NCBI GenBank assembly: GCA_035578175.1
Contig: JAQMRL010000004.1
Span: forward strand, 43,977,401 to 44,041,400
Source: Catonia carolina
Taxonomy: Eukaryota > Arthropoda > Insecta > Hemiptera > Achilidae
DNA length: 64,000 nt
Direction of reading: 5' to 3'
In this document: one piece after another, positions 55,745-64,000 of the stretch
Numbering within the stretch: position 1 is the stretch's first letter
How the letters are laid out: each line of letters begins with the position of its first letter
Notes under the pieces: generated by a model
Database searches by the model: none
Told to the model about the DNA's origin: nothing
What the model saw: the letters and a program-made list of their open reading frames with translations, nothing else
Position numbers and translations under genes: made by a program

Positions 55745-56535
55745 TTCCGTCGTTCCTCAAGGCAACATTTTAAGCCCATTCTTTATACGCTTTATACAGC
55801 CGACCTTCCAGAATATGGATCTGTAACGACGGCTACGTTCGCAGATGACACAGCGACTTTAGCGGCGGACGCTTCTCCGAAATGTGCCTCGGAGAAGTTA
55901 CAAACCCATCTTGACAACAGTTGTGGATGATGTAAGAAATGGAGAGTGAAGATTAACGAGGATAAGTCAACACACATAACGTTTACATTAAAAATCAACA
56001 TGTCCAGTGGTCAGCTTGAACGGTACTGTAATCCCGCAGAAGGACGAAGTTCTTTCGAAATACCTGGGTTTACATTTAGATCGAAGACTCACGTGGAGAA
56101 GTCATATATGGACGAAACGAAAGCAACTTGGGCTGAAATTACGTCAACTGTTCTGGCTCTTAGGTAGTAAGTCTCAACTCTCCTTTGAAAATAAAGTACT
56201 CATATACAAAGTATACTGAAACCAGTTGGAACGTATGGGTTAGAGCTATGGGGTACAGCTAGTAAATCAAATATAGAAATACTGCAGCGCTTTCAATCAA
56301 AATGTCTGAGACTAATCACTGCAGCCCCATGGTACGTAACCAATGATGTATTACACAACGATCTAAACCTGCCCCTCATAAAAGAATAAAATTAAACAAC
56401 ACAGCGAAAAACATTTACAAAAACTAGAAGACCATCAGGATCCATTAGCGATTAACCTCCTCGATAACAGCGAAGATACTCATAGATTGAAACGTTTTAA
56501 ACCATTAGACTTATCTCTACGATTTTGTTAATCAT
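55745..56535 (+). pseudogene. Jockey-like LINE ORF2 relic (RT palm to C-terminus)
   Basis: It reads SVVPQGNILSPFF, then in another frame TATFADDTATLAADA (FADD kept). It continues KWRVKINEDKSTHITFTLK, VLSKYLGLHLDRRLTWRSH, KRKQLGLKLRQLFWLLGSKS and FENKVLIYKVY. Near the end it reads HRLKRFKPLDLSLRFC. It has the same order as ORF2 at 59381-62068, with shifts and stops. A CATCAT-rich tail follows at 56560-56640. Confidence 0.85.
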
Positions 56536-56779
56536 TTAAAGTTTTTTTCTTTTCTACTTTAACTCCTCATCATCATGATCTCATAACGGCATCGTTTTCA
56601 TCTCTATCATCGTCATCGTCATCTCCAACTTCAATAATTTTTTGTTTCAAGATGTTGATTCGCAGTTCATCAAGTTTGATTTTGTATACATATATATATT
56701 TTTCCTTCACAGTTTAGTCGTTTTGAAACACACTACTGAGAACTATTAAAAATCTTAAGTAGATTTGAAACATAATCAG

Positions 56780-56890
56780 ATGGAGAACAAACCCAAGCAG
56801 GAAGAAACCGGTCGTTTCAGAGGAAGTTCGGCAAGCAAGATCAACCCAAATGAGGAATGAGGGCATACTGGCAGAATATCAAACTAATAA
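56780..56890 (+). pseudogene. Possible LINE C-terminal tail
   Basis: One frame reads EVRQARSTQMRNEGILAEYQ and then KYEKEE with a GAAGAAG end. This resembles the last residues and tail of GAA-tailed LINEs. Weak on its own. Confidence 0.3.
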
Positions 56891-57921
56891 ATATGAAAAA
56901 GAAGAAGCTTTCTAAATTTGATTAAAGTGATCCATTGTGGTTATAAAAAACAAAAAAACAGTATTTATAATTATATTATTATTTATACGAATTATTGATT
57001 ACTAAATTAATTAGCGTGTTATTTAGGCTATGTTGATACGGTTAATACATTTACACTTTTTGGGGAAAACTAAGTGCATGTACACACGTAAAGGATTAAA
57101 TAAAAGTTACAGTAATAATCTAAAACTAATCAGATATAAGATGTAAAAAGTTATGATACAATGGATTGTAAAATGCTGTATAAATCAGTGAACGTAGAAA
57201 TCTAAATGTTTATTTAATGCATGTATACAATGATTTATAACACCCAAACGCCTTGCAGAATGCCTTACGCTTAAATAATTACACAGCAGTGTGGATATAG
57301 CATAAACAACATCACAAGGCGCACATGAGTGTACAAGCATATTACAGCTGCGACTAAATGAAGTACATTGTAATATGCCATTTAGTTTACTACGTTTTAT
57401 AAGTTTTTTATTTTTATTTTCAATTCTTTCAGGGATTACAGGTAAGTCAGCTAGTAAAATGGTGGTTCAACATGTTAAGTAACACCAGGTGAGCAAGAAA
57501 ATTTGTGTGGTAATCAAGCATTTTTTATATTCAACTGATATATTAAATTTTATGAGTTAAAGGAACTTTTGGTGTTAAATCACTCATTATTGACAAACCA
57601 GTAATGATTCCTTGTAGAAAGTAACCTAGATTTTTCTTTTTAATGTTTAATCATTTCAATCATAGAGCTAAAGTATTTGTTTGAATTTAAATTCTATATG
57701 TCCAATTGAATTTGATTTTGATTAAATTATACATGTTCGTACAAAAATTTAAGTAATCTGCTGTATTTACTCTTTAAACACCTCGCGTTTTTCAACTGTA
57801 AATCAGTTGAAACAGCCAGTGAATTCTGATAATTTTCTAAATGATAAATGAAAATTTTTCTGGCTTAAATATTGTTTTATTTTTTTTTTTATTTTTTTTT
57901 TTTTTAGTTTATTGTAAGTTG
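56891..57921. other. Unassigned AT-rich stretch, with a SINE H trace
   Basis: At about 57445-57515 the text GTCAGCTAGTAAAATGG and GTTAAGTAACACCAGGTGAG matches SINE H. T-rich runs precede the Jockey-like insertion point. Nothing else was recognised. Confidence 0.45.
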
Positions 57922-58146
57922 GGGATCACCTGATTTTTGTTAATCGACTAACAGTGCGCGAACTTACGTTCCGATTTGTTATTTAATTTATAGTTTATTC
58001 TTTTTTCGATACCGGTGGTAATTTTTGTTTGTGACATTCATTATTTAATATAGTTTCGTTTGATATGTGACATTATGTGTGATATTTATTTTAAATAAGA
58101 CATTTTTATTGCATTTAAATTACCACAACAATCAACGTCGGTTGCC

Positions 58147-59391
58147 ATGGCAACGGAGAACACTAACCTAGATGTTGAACCAAATGGCAGCGAGTCAATA
58201 TGGGAAACCGTGGTCGGGAAAAAGAGACCACTCTCAAATAGTGATCAAGATTCACGCCTAAAGAAGAGACAAGAAATTGACAATACAGTGCGTCTTTCTA
58301 ACTCATTTTCACCTCTGTCAAACACTATGGATGAAGCAGAACTACGAGAGGACAAAGTTCCTCCAATATATTTAAAGGAAGTAGCAGATGCCAACTGTCT
58401 TATAAAAATCCTGAGAGTCGTTGGAGGACAGGACTCATTTACTTTAAAAAGCAGCGTCTCTAACGTTATCGTTTACCCGAATTCGCCTGCAACTTACAGG
58501 ATATTTGTGCGGTGTCTTGAACAACACAACGCAAATTTTCATACATATCAACTGCCTTCGGAGAAACTTCCAAAGGTTGTTATACGCAGATTACATCCTT
58601 CTGCAAGAACAGAAGATATCCAAGAAGCTTTTCGTCAATTAGGATACACTGCTGTTACAGTGACAAATGTACTATCTCGCCGAAAAGTAATTGTGAATGA
58701 CAAACAAGAAGAAGAAATCATCCGAACACCTTTACCACTCTTTTTTGTAGAAATAAGCAGCGACACATACGACGAGAAGGTTTTTGATCTGAAATCTCTT
58801 CTTAGCTACAGAATTGTTATTGAAGAACCACGAAAGAAACGCAGTATACCACAGTGTACAAGATGCCAGTCGTTCGCTCACACCAAAACCTACTGTCGCT
58901 ACCCATTTCGATGTGTACGTTGTGGTGAAGCGCATGATTCAAAAATCTGCACAAAAACACGCACGACACCTGCAAGATGCGCTAATTGCCGGGGCACGCA
59001 CCCTGCCAACTATAAAGGTTGTCAGGTGTACCAAACATTGCGCAATCAACGACAGCAAAGGACAGCGTCTTCTGCTCCAGCACAACCAGCAGCAACCACA
59101 TCATTCAACCAGACAGACTTCCCTCCGCTACCAAACAACACAACAATCAACAACACAGCTTGGCAAAAATCTTCACAACCAGCTACAGCACGACAAAGAA
59201 CATACAACAACACTGAAGACATCAACACTAACCAGTCGTCCCAGTGGCCTCCTGTCGAGTCGCATTCACAGACATCAACTGATTTAGTAAGTTTAATCAC
59301 AAATTTAAATAAACTCATCCAACCCCTTTTCAGTCTTCTTTCACAATTAACTAATCTTACACAGTCGCTCGCTCACACATATGCCAAATAA
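58147..59391 (+). CDS. Jockey-like LINE ORF1 (Gag-like RNA-binding protein), 414 aa
   Basis: ORF1 proteins of this group bind the element RNA and form particles needed for retrotransposition. The ATG lies in GCCATGG context. The N-terminus is polar with basic patches (GKKRPLS, LKKRQE). Residues of about 141-225 (KVVIRRLHPSARTEDIQEAF onward) look like the RRM-like/PRE_C2HC region. Three zinc knuckles follow: CTRCQSFAHTKTYC (237-250), CVRCGEAHDSKIC (from 256) and CANCRGTHPANYKGC (from 278). The C-terminus is Q/T/N-rich (about 300-385) and ends in a short hydrophobic, leucine-rich stretch. No stops or shifts, and length is normal for the group. The stop overlaps the ORF2 start. Confidence 0.93.
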   Translation: MATENTNLDVEPNGSESIWETVVGKKRPLSNSDQDSRLKKRQEIDNTVRLSNSFSPLSNTMDEAELREDKVPPIYLKEVADANCLIKILRVVGGQDSFTLKSSVSNVIVYPNSPATYRIFVRCLEQHNANFHTYQLPSEKLPKVVIRRLHPSARTEDIQEAFRQLGYTAVTVTNVLSRRKVIVNDKQEEEIIRTPLPLFFVEISSDTYDEKVFDLKSLLSYRIVIEEPRKKRSIPQCTRCQSFAHTKTYCRYPFRCVRCGEAHDSKICTKTRTTPARCANCRGTHPANYKGCQVYQTLRNQRQQRTASSAPAQPAATTSFNQTDFPPLPNNTTINNTAWQKSSQPATARQRTYNNTEDINTNQSSQWPPVESHSQTSTDLVSLITNLNKLIQPLFSLLSQLTNLTQSLAHTYAK

Positions 59392-62068
59392 CTTACTGAC
59401 TTGTGGGTCCCTGTCAGTTCTTCTATGGAACGCAAATGGTCTCGCCCAGCACAGAAACGAACTAGACTTTATATTGCATGACAAACGTATTGACATAGCT
59501 TTAATTACGGAAACACACTTTACTTCACGAACTAGGTTCTTCATTCGAGATTACACAACATACAGAACGGATCATCCAGACAACACAGCTCACGGTGGTG
59601 TTGCAGTAATTATTAAATCATCTTTAACTCATTATCCCTGTCAAAACATTTCCACCCCTTGCATTCAATTCTCCTGCATCGTAGTAAAAACTCTTCATAA
59701 AAATATTACAATCGGTTCTGTTTATTGTTCTCCACGATTTGTTATCTCTCGAGCTATGTTTTCTGACTTCTTTACTAAACTTGGTTCGTGCTTCCTAGTC
59801 GGTGGTGACTTTAATGCCAAACATGTTCATTGGAGCTCTCGATTGAGCACTTCTCGAGGAAGAAATCTTTTTAGTAGTATAACTGTGAATAATGTACGTG
59901 CAATTTCTCCGAATTCTCCCACTTATTGGCCAACTTCCCCTAGAAAAATTCCGGACCTTCTTGACCTGTTCTTCCAAAAAGGCCTAACGAACGTTCCATA
60001 CGACATTTCGTCTACACCGGACTTATCATCTGACCATTCTCCTGTGTATCTGTCGCTGTGGGCAGAACCCAGTTCCCAAACCAACCCAACCTTAGTCGCT
60101 GGAGAGACGAATTGGAATAACTTTCGTGAAAATTTAAATGCTTCGTTAAATATACCTATTTTACTGAAAACCGGAGAGGAGATAGAAAAGGCAATAGAAT
60201 TCTTTAACGAAACTGTACAGCAGGCTGTATGGACCTCTTCAATCTGTAAACCTCCGAAATTGTACCCAATTTACCCACAATACATTAAAAATCTTATCAC
60301 TGACAAATGGCGAGCCAGGAAAAGGTGGCAAAACACTCGATTGCTTGCTGACAAACGTATATTTACTAAATTAACTAATTTACTTAAGACTCAACTAAAA
60401 CTTTTTCGAGATGATAAACGTGATGAACAAATCAGTCAACTTTCCAGTCGGGATGGTAGCTTGTGGAGGAAAACACGAGCTATGCTCCGACAGTCGCAAG
60501 TGCGTGTTCCAATACGTAACGAGGGGGAGCCGTGGAGAATCACAGACGAAGAGCAAGTAGAACTCTTTGCTGACCATTTAGAGCAGATATTCCAACCACA
60601 TCAGGACTTAGCAGACGTCACACATGATGGTTATGTCCTACAATCCCTAGACACACCTTTGCCGGTTTCGCTTCCCCATTATCCGATTAAACCTTCTGAG
60701 ATCAAACGCGAAATAGCCGGTTTAAAAACTGGAAAAGCCCCTGGATATGATCTTATATGCTCCGAAGTACTCAAAGAATTGCCTCGAAAGGGTATTGTAT
60801 TTCTAACATGTTTATTTAATTCTATCTTTCGTACAGCAACCTTCCCTATACAGTGGAAGCATTCGCAAATTCGTATGATTTTAAAGCCTAATAAACCTCC
60901 CTCTGTTCCTTCATCGTACCGCCCAATTAGTCTCCTTCCACTGTGCTCCAAAATATTTGAAAAGATTTTACACAAACGGCTTTTAACTATTCTTCCACAA
61001 CATGCCATCCCTGATCATCAATTTGGCTTTCGGTCAAACCATTCTACTATTCACCAATTACACCGTATTGTCGATATTTTAGCGTCATCATTAGAACGGA
61101 AATTGTATTCGGCTGGAATTTTTCTTGATGTCAGTCAGGCTTTCGACAAGGTCTGGCATAACGGTCTTTTATTTAAATTGAAATCTATTTTACCGTCTAC
61201 GTACTATCTTGTAATCAAGTCGTTTCTTTCACATCGCTTCTTTTCTGTAAAACAAGGTTCTGCTGTATCTTCGTGTCGTCCAATAAATGCAGGAGTTCCC
61301 CAAGGAGCAGTTTTGTCACCCCTTTTGTACTCCATCTACGTATCCGATTTTCCTACCACACAACAAACTATAACTGCAACATTTGCCGGTGACACAGCAA
61401 TATTAGCCAGCGAAGCCAGGTGTGAAGACGTAACGCTTAATCTTCAACATCACATAAACACTGTACAACATTGGTGTAATACTTGGAAAATTAAACTTAA
61501 TGCGGAAAAATCACAACACATTACATTTACTCTCAGACGACAAACTTGTCCCCCAGTTTATTTACACAATACACCGATCCCACAAAAAACCTCAGTGAAA
61601 TACTTAGGACTGACACTAGACAGAAGACTGACATGGAATCCACATACTAGACTCAAAAGGCAATCTCTTAACGTGCGGTTAAAACTTCTCTACAGTCTTA
61701 TTCACCATAAATCTCCTCTTCCAATTACTCAGAAACTTAACTGTTACAAGGTACTTCTTCGTCCTATTTGGACCTATGGTTCTGTGATCTACGGATCAGC
61801 TAAAGTATCTAACATAAAACGTATTCAGACATTCCAGAACAAAACTTTACGCATCATCACAGGCTGTCCAACATACGTTAGTAACAAAACATTACATAGA
61901 GACCTTAACATTGAAACGGTGGACGAAACAATAAAGAAACTATACAGACGTTTTCATAGCAAACTACACTATCACACAAATCCACAAATTCAGTCATTGT
62001 CCGCTCCTCACCTACCACACAACCCACTTAGAAGACTGAAAAGGCAATGGAATAGAGACCTTTTGTGA
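59381..62068 (+). CDS. Jockey-like LINE ORF2 (endonuclease-reverse transcriptase), 895 aa, catalytic box altered
   Basis: It nicks target DNA and primes cDNA synthesis from element RNA. The ATG overlaps ORF1's end (ATGCCAAATAA), suggesting coupled or reinitiated translation. The endonuclease (about 10-230) keeps WNANG (16-20), E44, GGDFNAKH (D143, N145), DLLDLF and SSDHSP (D218, H219). The RT (about 440-720) has GKAPGYD (about 451), SYRPISLL, QFGFRSNHST, FLDVSQAFDKVWH (first catalytic Asp, about 583) and AGVPQGAVLSPLLY. The YXDD-type box reads FAGD (668-671): codon 61388-61390 is GGT where GAT (Asp) is expected. RT is therefore predicted inactive although the frame is open. The thumb (KYLGLTLDRRLTW) and C-terminus (RRLKRQWNRDLL) are present. 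No RNase H, as normal for Jockey. Confidence 0.95.
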   Translation: MPNNLLTCGSLSVLLWNANGLAQHRNELDFILHDKRIDIALITETHFTSRTRFFIRDYTTYRTDHPDNTAHGGVAVIIKSSLTHYPCQNISTPCIQFSCIVVKTLHKNITIGSVYCSPRFVISRAMFSDFFTKLGSCFLVGGDFNAKHVHWSSRLSTSRGRNLFSSITVNNVRAISPNSPTYWPTSPRKIPDLLDLFFQKGLTNVPYDISSTPDLSSDHSPVYLSLWAEPSSQTNPTLVAGETNWNNFRENLNASLNIPILLKTGEEIEKAIEFFNETVQQAVWTSSICKPPKLYPIYPQYIKNLITDKWRARKRWQNTRLLADKRIFTKLTNLLKTQLKLFRDDKRDEQISQLSSRDGSLWRKTRAMLRQSQVRVPIRNEGEPWRITDEEQVELFADHLEQIFQPHQDLADVTHDGYVLQSLDTPLPVSLPHYPIKPSEIKREIAGLKTGKAPGYDLICSEVLKELPRKGIVFLTCLFNSIFRTATFPIQWKHSQIRMILKPNKPPSVPSSYRPISLLPLCSKIFEKILHKRLLTILPQHAIPDHQFGFRSNHSTIHQLHRIVDILASSLERKLYSAGIFLDVSQAFDKVWHNGLLFKLKSILPSTYYLVIKSFLSHRFFSVKQGSAVSSCRPINAGVPQGAVLSPLLYSIYVSDFPTTQQTITATFAGDTAILASEARCEDVTLNLQHHINTVQHWCNTWKIKLNAEKSQHITFTLRRQTCPPVYLHNTPIPQKTSVKYLGLTLDRRLTWNPHTRLKRQSLNVRLKLLYSLIHHKSPLPITQKLNCYKVLLRPIWTYGSVIYGSAKVSNIKRIQTFQNKTLRIITGCPTYVSNKTLHRDLNIETVDETIKKLYRRFHSKLHYHTNPQIQSLSAPHLPHNPLRRLKRQWNRDLL

Positions 62069-62235
62069 ATCGTCCTGAGAGGTTGCCGCTGGGCGACTAC
62101 CTCACACAAGTGAGATCAAGACATTTATACAAAACTATTGACATTATAACTGCTGGTTGTGTCAACTTCTTACACAGTTGTAGTTTATTTTCTTAAATAA
62201 AGTCAAAAAAAAAAATTGTAAGTTGTATTAAATTC

Positions 62236-62371
62236 TTGGTTATGAGCGACTACTTTTGGAATGAAATGGGGATTTCGACAAGTTATAATTTCTAAACCCT
62301 AGCAAAGAATCGAACCAGGAATCTTCCACTTGACAGGGTATCGCGCAAACCACTACGCCACGGAAGCAGCT
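62236..62371 (-). mobile_element. SINE G copy
   Basis: The reverse strand starts GCTTCCGTGGCGTAGTGG (A box intact) and has CCTGGTTCGATTC (B box). The body follows (CTAGGGTTTAGAAATTATAA), shared with 53595-53745. It lies just outside the Jockey-like element and abuts SINE H sequence. Confidence 0.75.
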
Positions 62372-62560
62372 TATATTTGTTATCGTGACATGTACAATAT
62401 TGACAACTACCTAATTTGATCACTATTTTTTGCAGTACTTTTGACATGATTAAACATAAATTTGAACAGAATCCCAAGTTGAGTTTTTCGTGTGCAGCTG
62501 TTACCGGTTACTATACAAAGTCGCTCTTTCAAGTGGTGTTACTTAATAATTAATAGTGTT
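62372..62560 (-). mobile_element. SINE H copy
   Basis: The reverse strand has TTAAGTAACACC, GATCAAATTAGGTAGTTGTC and CACGATAACAAATATAA, in the same order as the H copy at 37653-37898. Its tail meets the head of SINE G. Confidence 0.7.
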
Positions 62561-63229
62561 TTTCTAGCAGTTTTATAGACTTGGCTTGTCCAAAGGTCTA
62601 ATGAGTTTTTGTCTTTAATTTAATATGTATCTAGCACTGTACATTATTAGCACAACCTCTACATTTCAGCACTTTTTGCTTGATGTAGTACCGAAAAAGA
62701 ATTCCATTGAATTCCCTAAATTCGCATAGTCTCAATTTAGATGTTCAAATTATAAATTTAGTTTTGATGATTTCAGAATAAATATAAAATAAAGATAGTA
62801 AATCATTTTTAGTTGATGGTTTTATAATGTAAAATGTACTCCATGATTTTCAAATAAGTAAATTTGGAAATTGTTTCACTGATAAATTTTGAACAGGTTC
62901 GTTTGGCTATCTGTGAAACTTCTCAAAAAGTCGAACGTACGTATATTTTTGGTTATACACTTTACAATAGACCTCTTCATATCATTATTTAATGTTCCAT
63001 TTGAGAAATAAAATGTAGCTTTAATTGTGATTCTCAGAAATATTATTTTGACCAAATCTTTTAGTTTCTTTACTCATTATAGGCAAAGATGCCTACCTTG
63101 TCTTTGCCTATGCTTATCATGAGTAAAGCAACTAAAAGAGTCGGTAAAAACAATAATTTTGAAGATTACAGCTGAAGCTCCTTTTTTTAAATTACATCTT
63201 TGCCATAAATAATAGGGTACTGCAAAATA
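62561..63229. other. Unassigned AT-rich stretch
   Basis: A small inverted repeat lies at about 63074-63128 (CATTATAGGCAAAGATGC / GTCTTTGCCTATGC region). No gene was recognised. Confidence 0.45.
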
Positions 63230-63340
63230 ATTACAGTGGATAGAGCATGTGAACAGGACGAGCAAGAATCGGATACCTAAGAAGGTGCTGCGTTACAAAC
63301 CGTAGGTTTGCAACGCAGAAGAAGAAATAAAACAAGAAAA
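63230..63340 (+). pseudogene. LINE ORF2 C-terminal relic with GAA tail
   Basis: It reads VDRACEQDEQ in one frame and WIEHVNRTSKNRIPKKVLRY in another. The latter resembles the 'W--HV-RM---RIPK' motif of non-LTR C-termini. A GAAGAAGAA tail follows that merges into the purine-rich microsatellite. The GCGTTACAAACC-GTA-GGTTTGCAACGC palindrome lies at about 63290-63318. Confidence 0.55.
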
Positions 63341-63556
63341 AGAATCAGAAGAAGAGGAAGAATAACAAGAAGGAGGAGGAGGAGGAGGAAGAGGAGGAGG
63401 AGGAGGAGGAGGAGGTGAAGAAGAGGCAGGATGAGAAGGAGGTGAAGAAGAAGCAGGAGGAGGAGGAGAAGAAAAATGAGAAAAGAGAAGGAGGAAGGAG
63501 GAGGAGAAAAGAGAAGGAGGAAGGAAAAGGAAAGGAGGAGAGGAGGAGAAGGAGAA
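63310..63556 (+). repeat. Purine-only GAA/GGA microsatellite
   Basis: About 245 bp are almost all A and G on this strand, mostly GGA and GAA triplets with variants. It is probably an expanded LINE tail. A polypurine tract of this length can form triplex DNA. The reverse-strand leucine/serine-rich reading frame across it is an artefact. Confidence 0.9.
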
Positions 63557-63699
63557 GCCTTATTTAGGTACAAAAATATACTCATTAATTTCGTTATATC
63601 GTATAAACTTGATAGCATTTTTGAGATATTCCTAAATACCATAAGGTGACCATTTCATAGACAAATATTAATATACATATAAAATAAAAAATAATTAAT

Positions 63700-63742
<43 letters not shown>
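63700..63742 (+). repeat. TA microsatellite
   Basis: About 40 bp of pure TA. Confidence 0.95.
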
Positions 63743-63744
<2 letters not shown>

Positions 63745-64000
63745 TTAATAAACTTTAATGATTGTACCGGTTCAATTTCACGACAATCCAAAATATTCAG
63801 CTCTAAAGTTTTATCACATCGGGTACAATACACATTTCCAAAATAAGATATTTAAAAAAATTCAAAACACTGGACATAGCATGTGCGTAAACATGTGAAG
63901 TTGTATGTATGAAGCAATACTCTATCTATCCTACGAACAAAAATAAATAAATAAACTGTACTCACTGATACAGGCCTACACTTGGATTATTCGTAAGCCC

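Larger units (their letters stand above)
57922..62214 (+). mobile_element. Full-length Jockey-like LINE, 4,293 bp, 11 bp target duplication
   Basis: ATTGTAAGTTG lies at 57911-57921 and 62215-62225, fixing both ends. The element starts GGGATCACCTGATTTTTG. It has a 225 bp 5' UTR, two long ORFs overlapping by 11 bases, a short 3' UTR (62069 to about 62200) and AAATAAAGTC before a poly-A tail. Full length and open ORFs indicate a recent insertion. Internal promoters are the rule in this group, but I cannot point to promoter bases. ORF2 carries a changed catalytic residue (see ORF2). Confidence 0.92.

Noticed and set aside
58814..59287. 157-codon frame inside ORF1 and other frames overlapping ORF1/ORF2
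   Set aside because: Shadow frames of the LINE ORFs; the real frames carry the zinc-knuckle, endonuclease and RT motifs.
63277..63642. Reverse-strand leucine/serine-rich 121-codon frame
   Set aside because: Translation of the GGA/GAA microsatellite.

Overview
The window is eukaryotic, AT-rich and repeat-dense, most likely from an insect genome. The indications are a Jockey-type LINE with PRE_C2HC/CCHC ORF1, an RTE-type LINE, mariner-like transposase relics and several tRNA-headed SINE families. A hemipteran is possible but I cannot establish it. I recognise no host gene; the sequence reads as intergenic or intronic DNA built from nested mobile elements. The only long, uninterrupted coding regions are the two ORFs of one LINE at 57922-62214.

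The dominant component is a family of about 0.95 kb, here called HL. It has 16 full, truncated or rearranged copies covering roughly 11-12 kb, about 18% of the window by my coordinates. Each full copy has subterminal inverted repeats (ACTTTCTCTTGCC / GGCAAGAGAAAGT), a variable microsatellite near the 5' end and a short hairpin at the 3' end. This is the layout of Helentron-associated non-autonomous elements (HINEs, such as Drosophila DINE-1). Three copies are foldbacks: two join 5' ends and one joins 3' ends.

Other families: (B) a roughly 395-410 bp retroposon with an (AAC)n-like tail and exact 11-13 bp target duplications, about ten copies. (C, D, H, G) tRNA-headed SINEs, with D and H each inserted inside a C copy. 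(E) a TA-flanked MITE. There is also a 1,011 bp foldback with 443 bp arms, a TATA-flanked 1 kb element, and a 335 bp MITE packed with CTAG tetranucleotides. LINE 3' fragments of several families are scattered throughout, many with exact target duplications.

Layout: 0-5 kb holds B copies, a LINE tail, a Helitron-like 5' end and HL. 5.2-6 kb is a diverged tandem array with an A-A-B higher-order pattern. 7.6-10.3 kb is a B copy split by two DNA elements and capped by a SINE. 10.6-17.3 kb holds HL copies, a mariner relic and nested SINEs. 18-24 kb holds a Jockey relic, HL copies and the CTAG MITE. 25.4-27 kb is a LINE inserted into another LINE. 27-35 kb is mostly unassigned sequence with SINE, LINE and HL pieces. 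36-44.5 kb holds nested B, C, H, E and HL. 46.1-48 kb is a 5'-truncated RTE element with an 18 bp target duplication. 48-56.5 kb holds B, a mariner relic, HL and LINE relics. 57.9-62.2 kb is a full-length Jockey-like element with an 11 bp target duplication; both ORFs are open but the catalytic FADD box reads FAGD. 62.2-64 kb holds SINE relics, a purine-rich microsatellite and a TA microsatellite.
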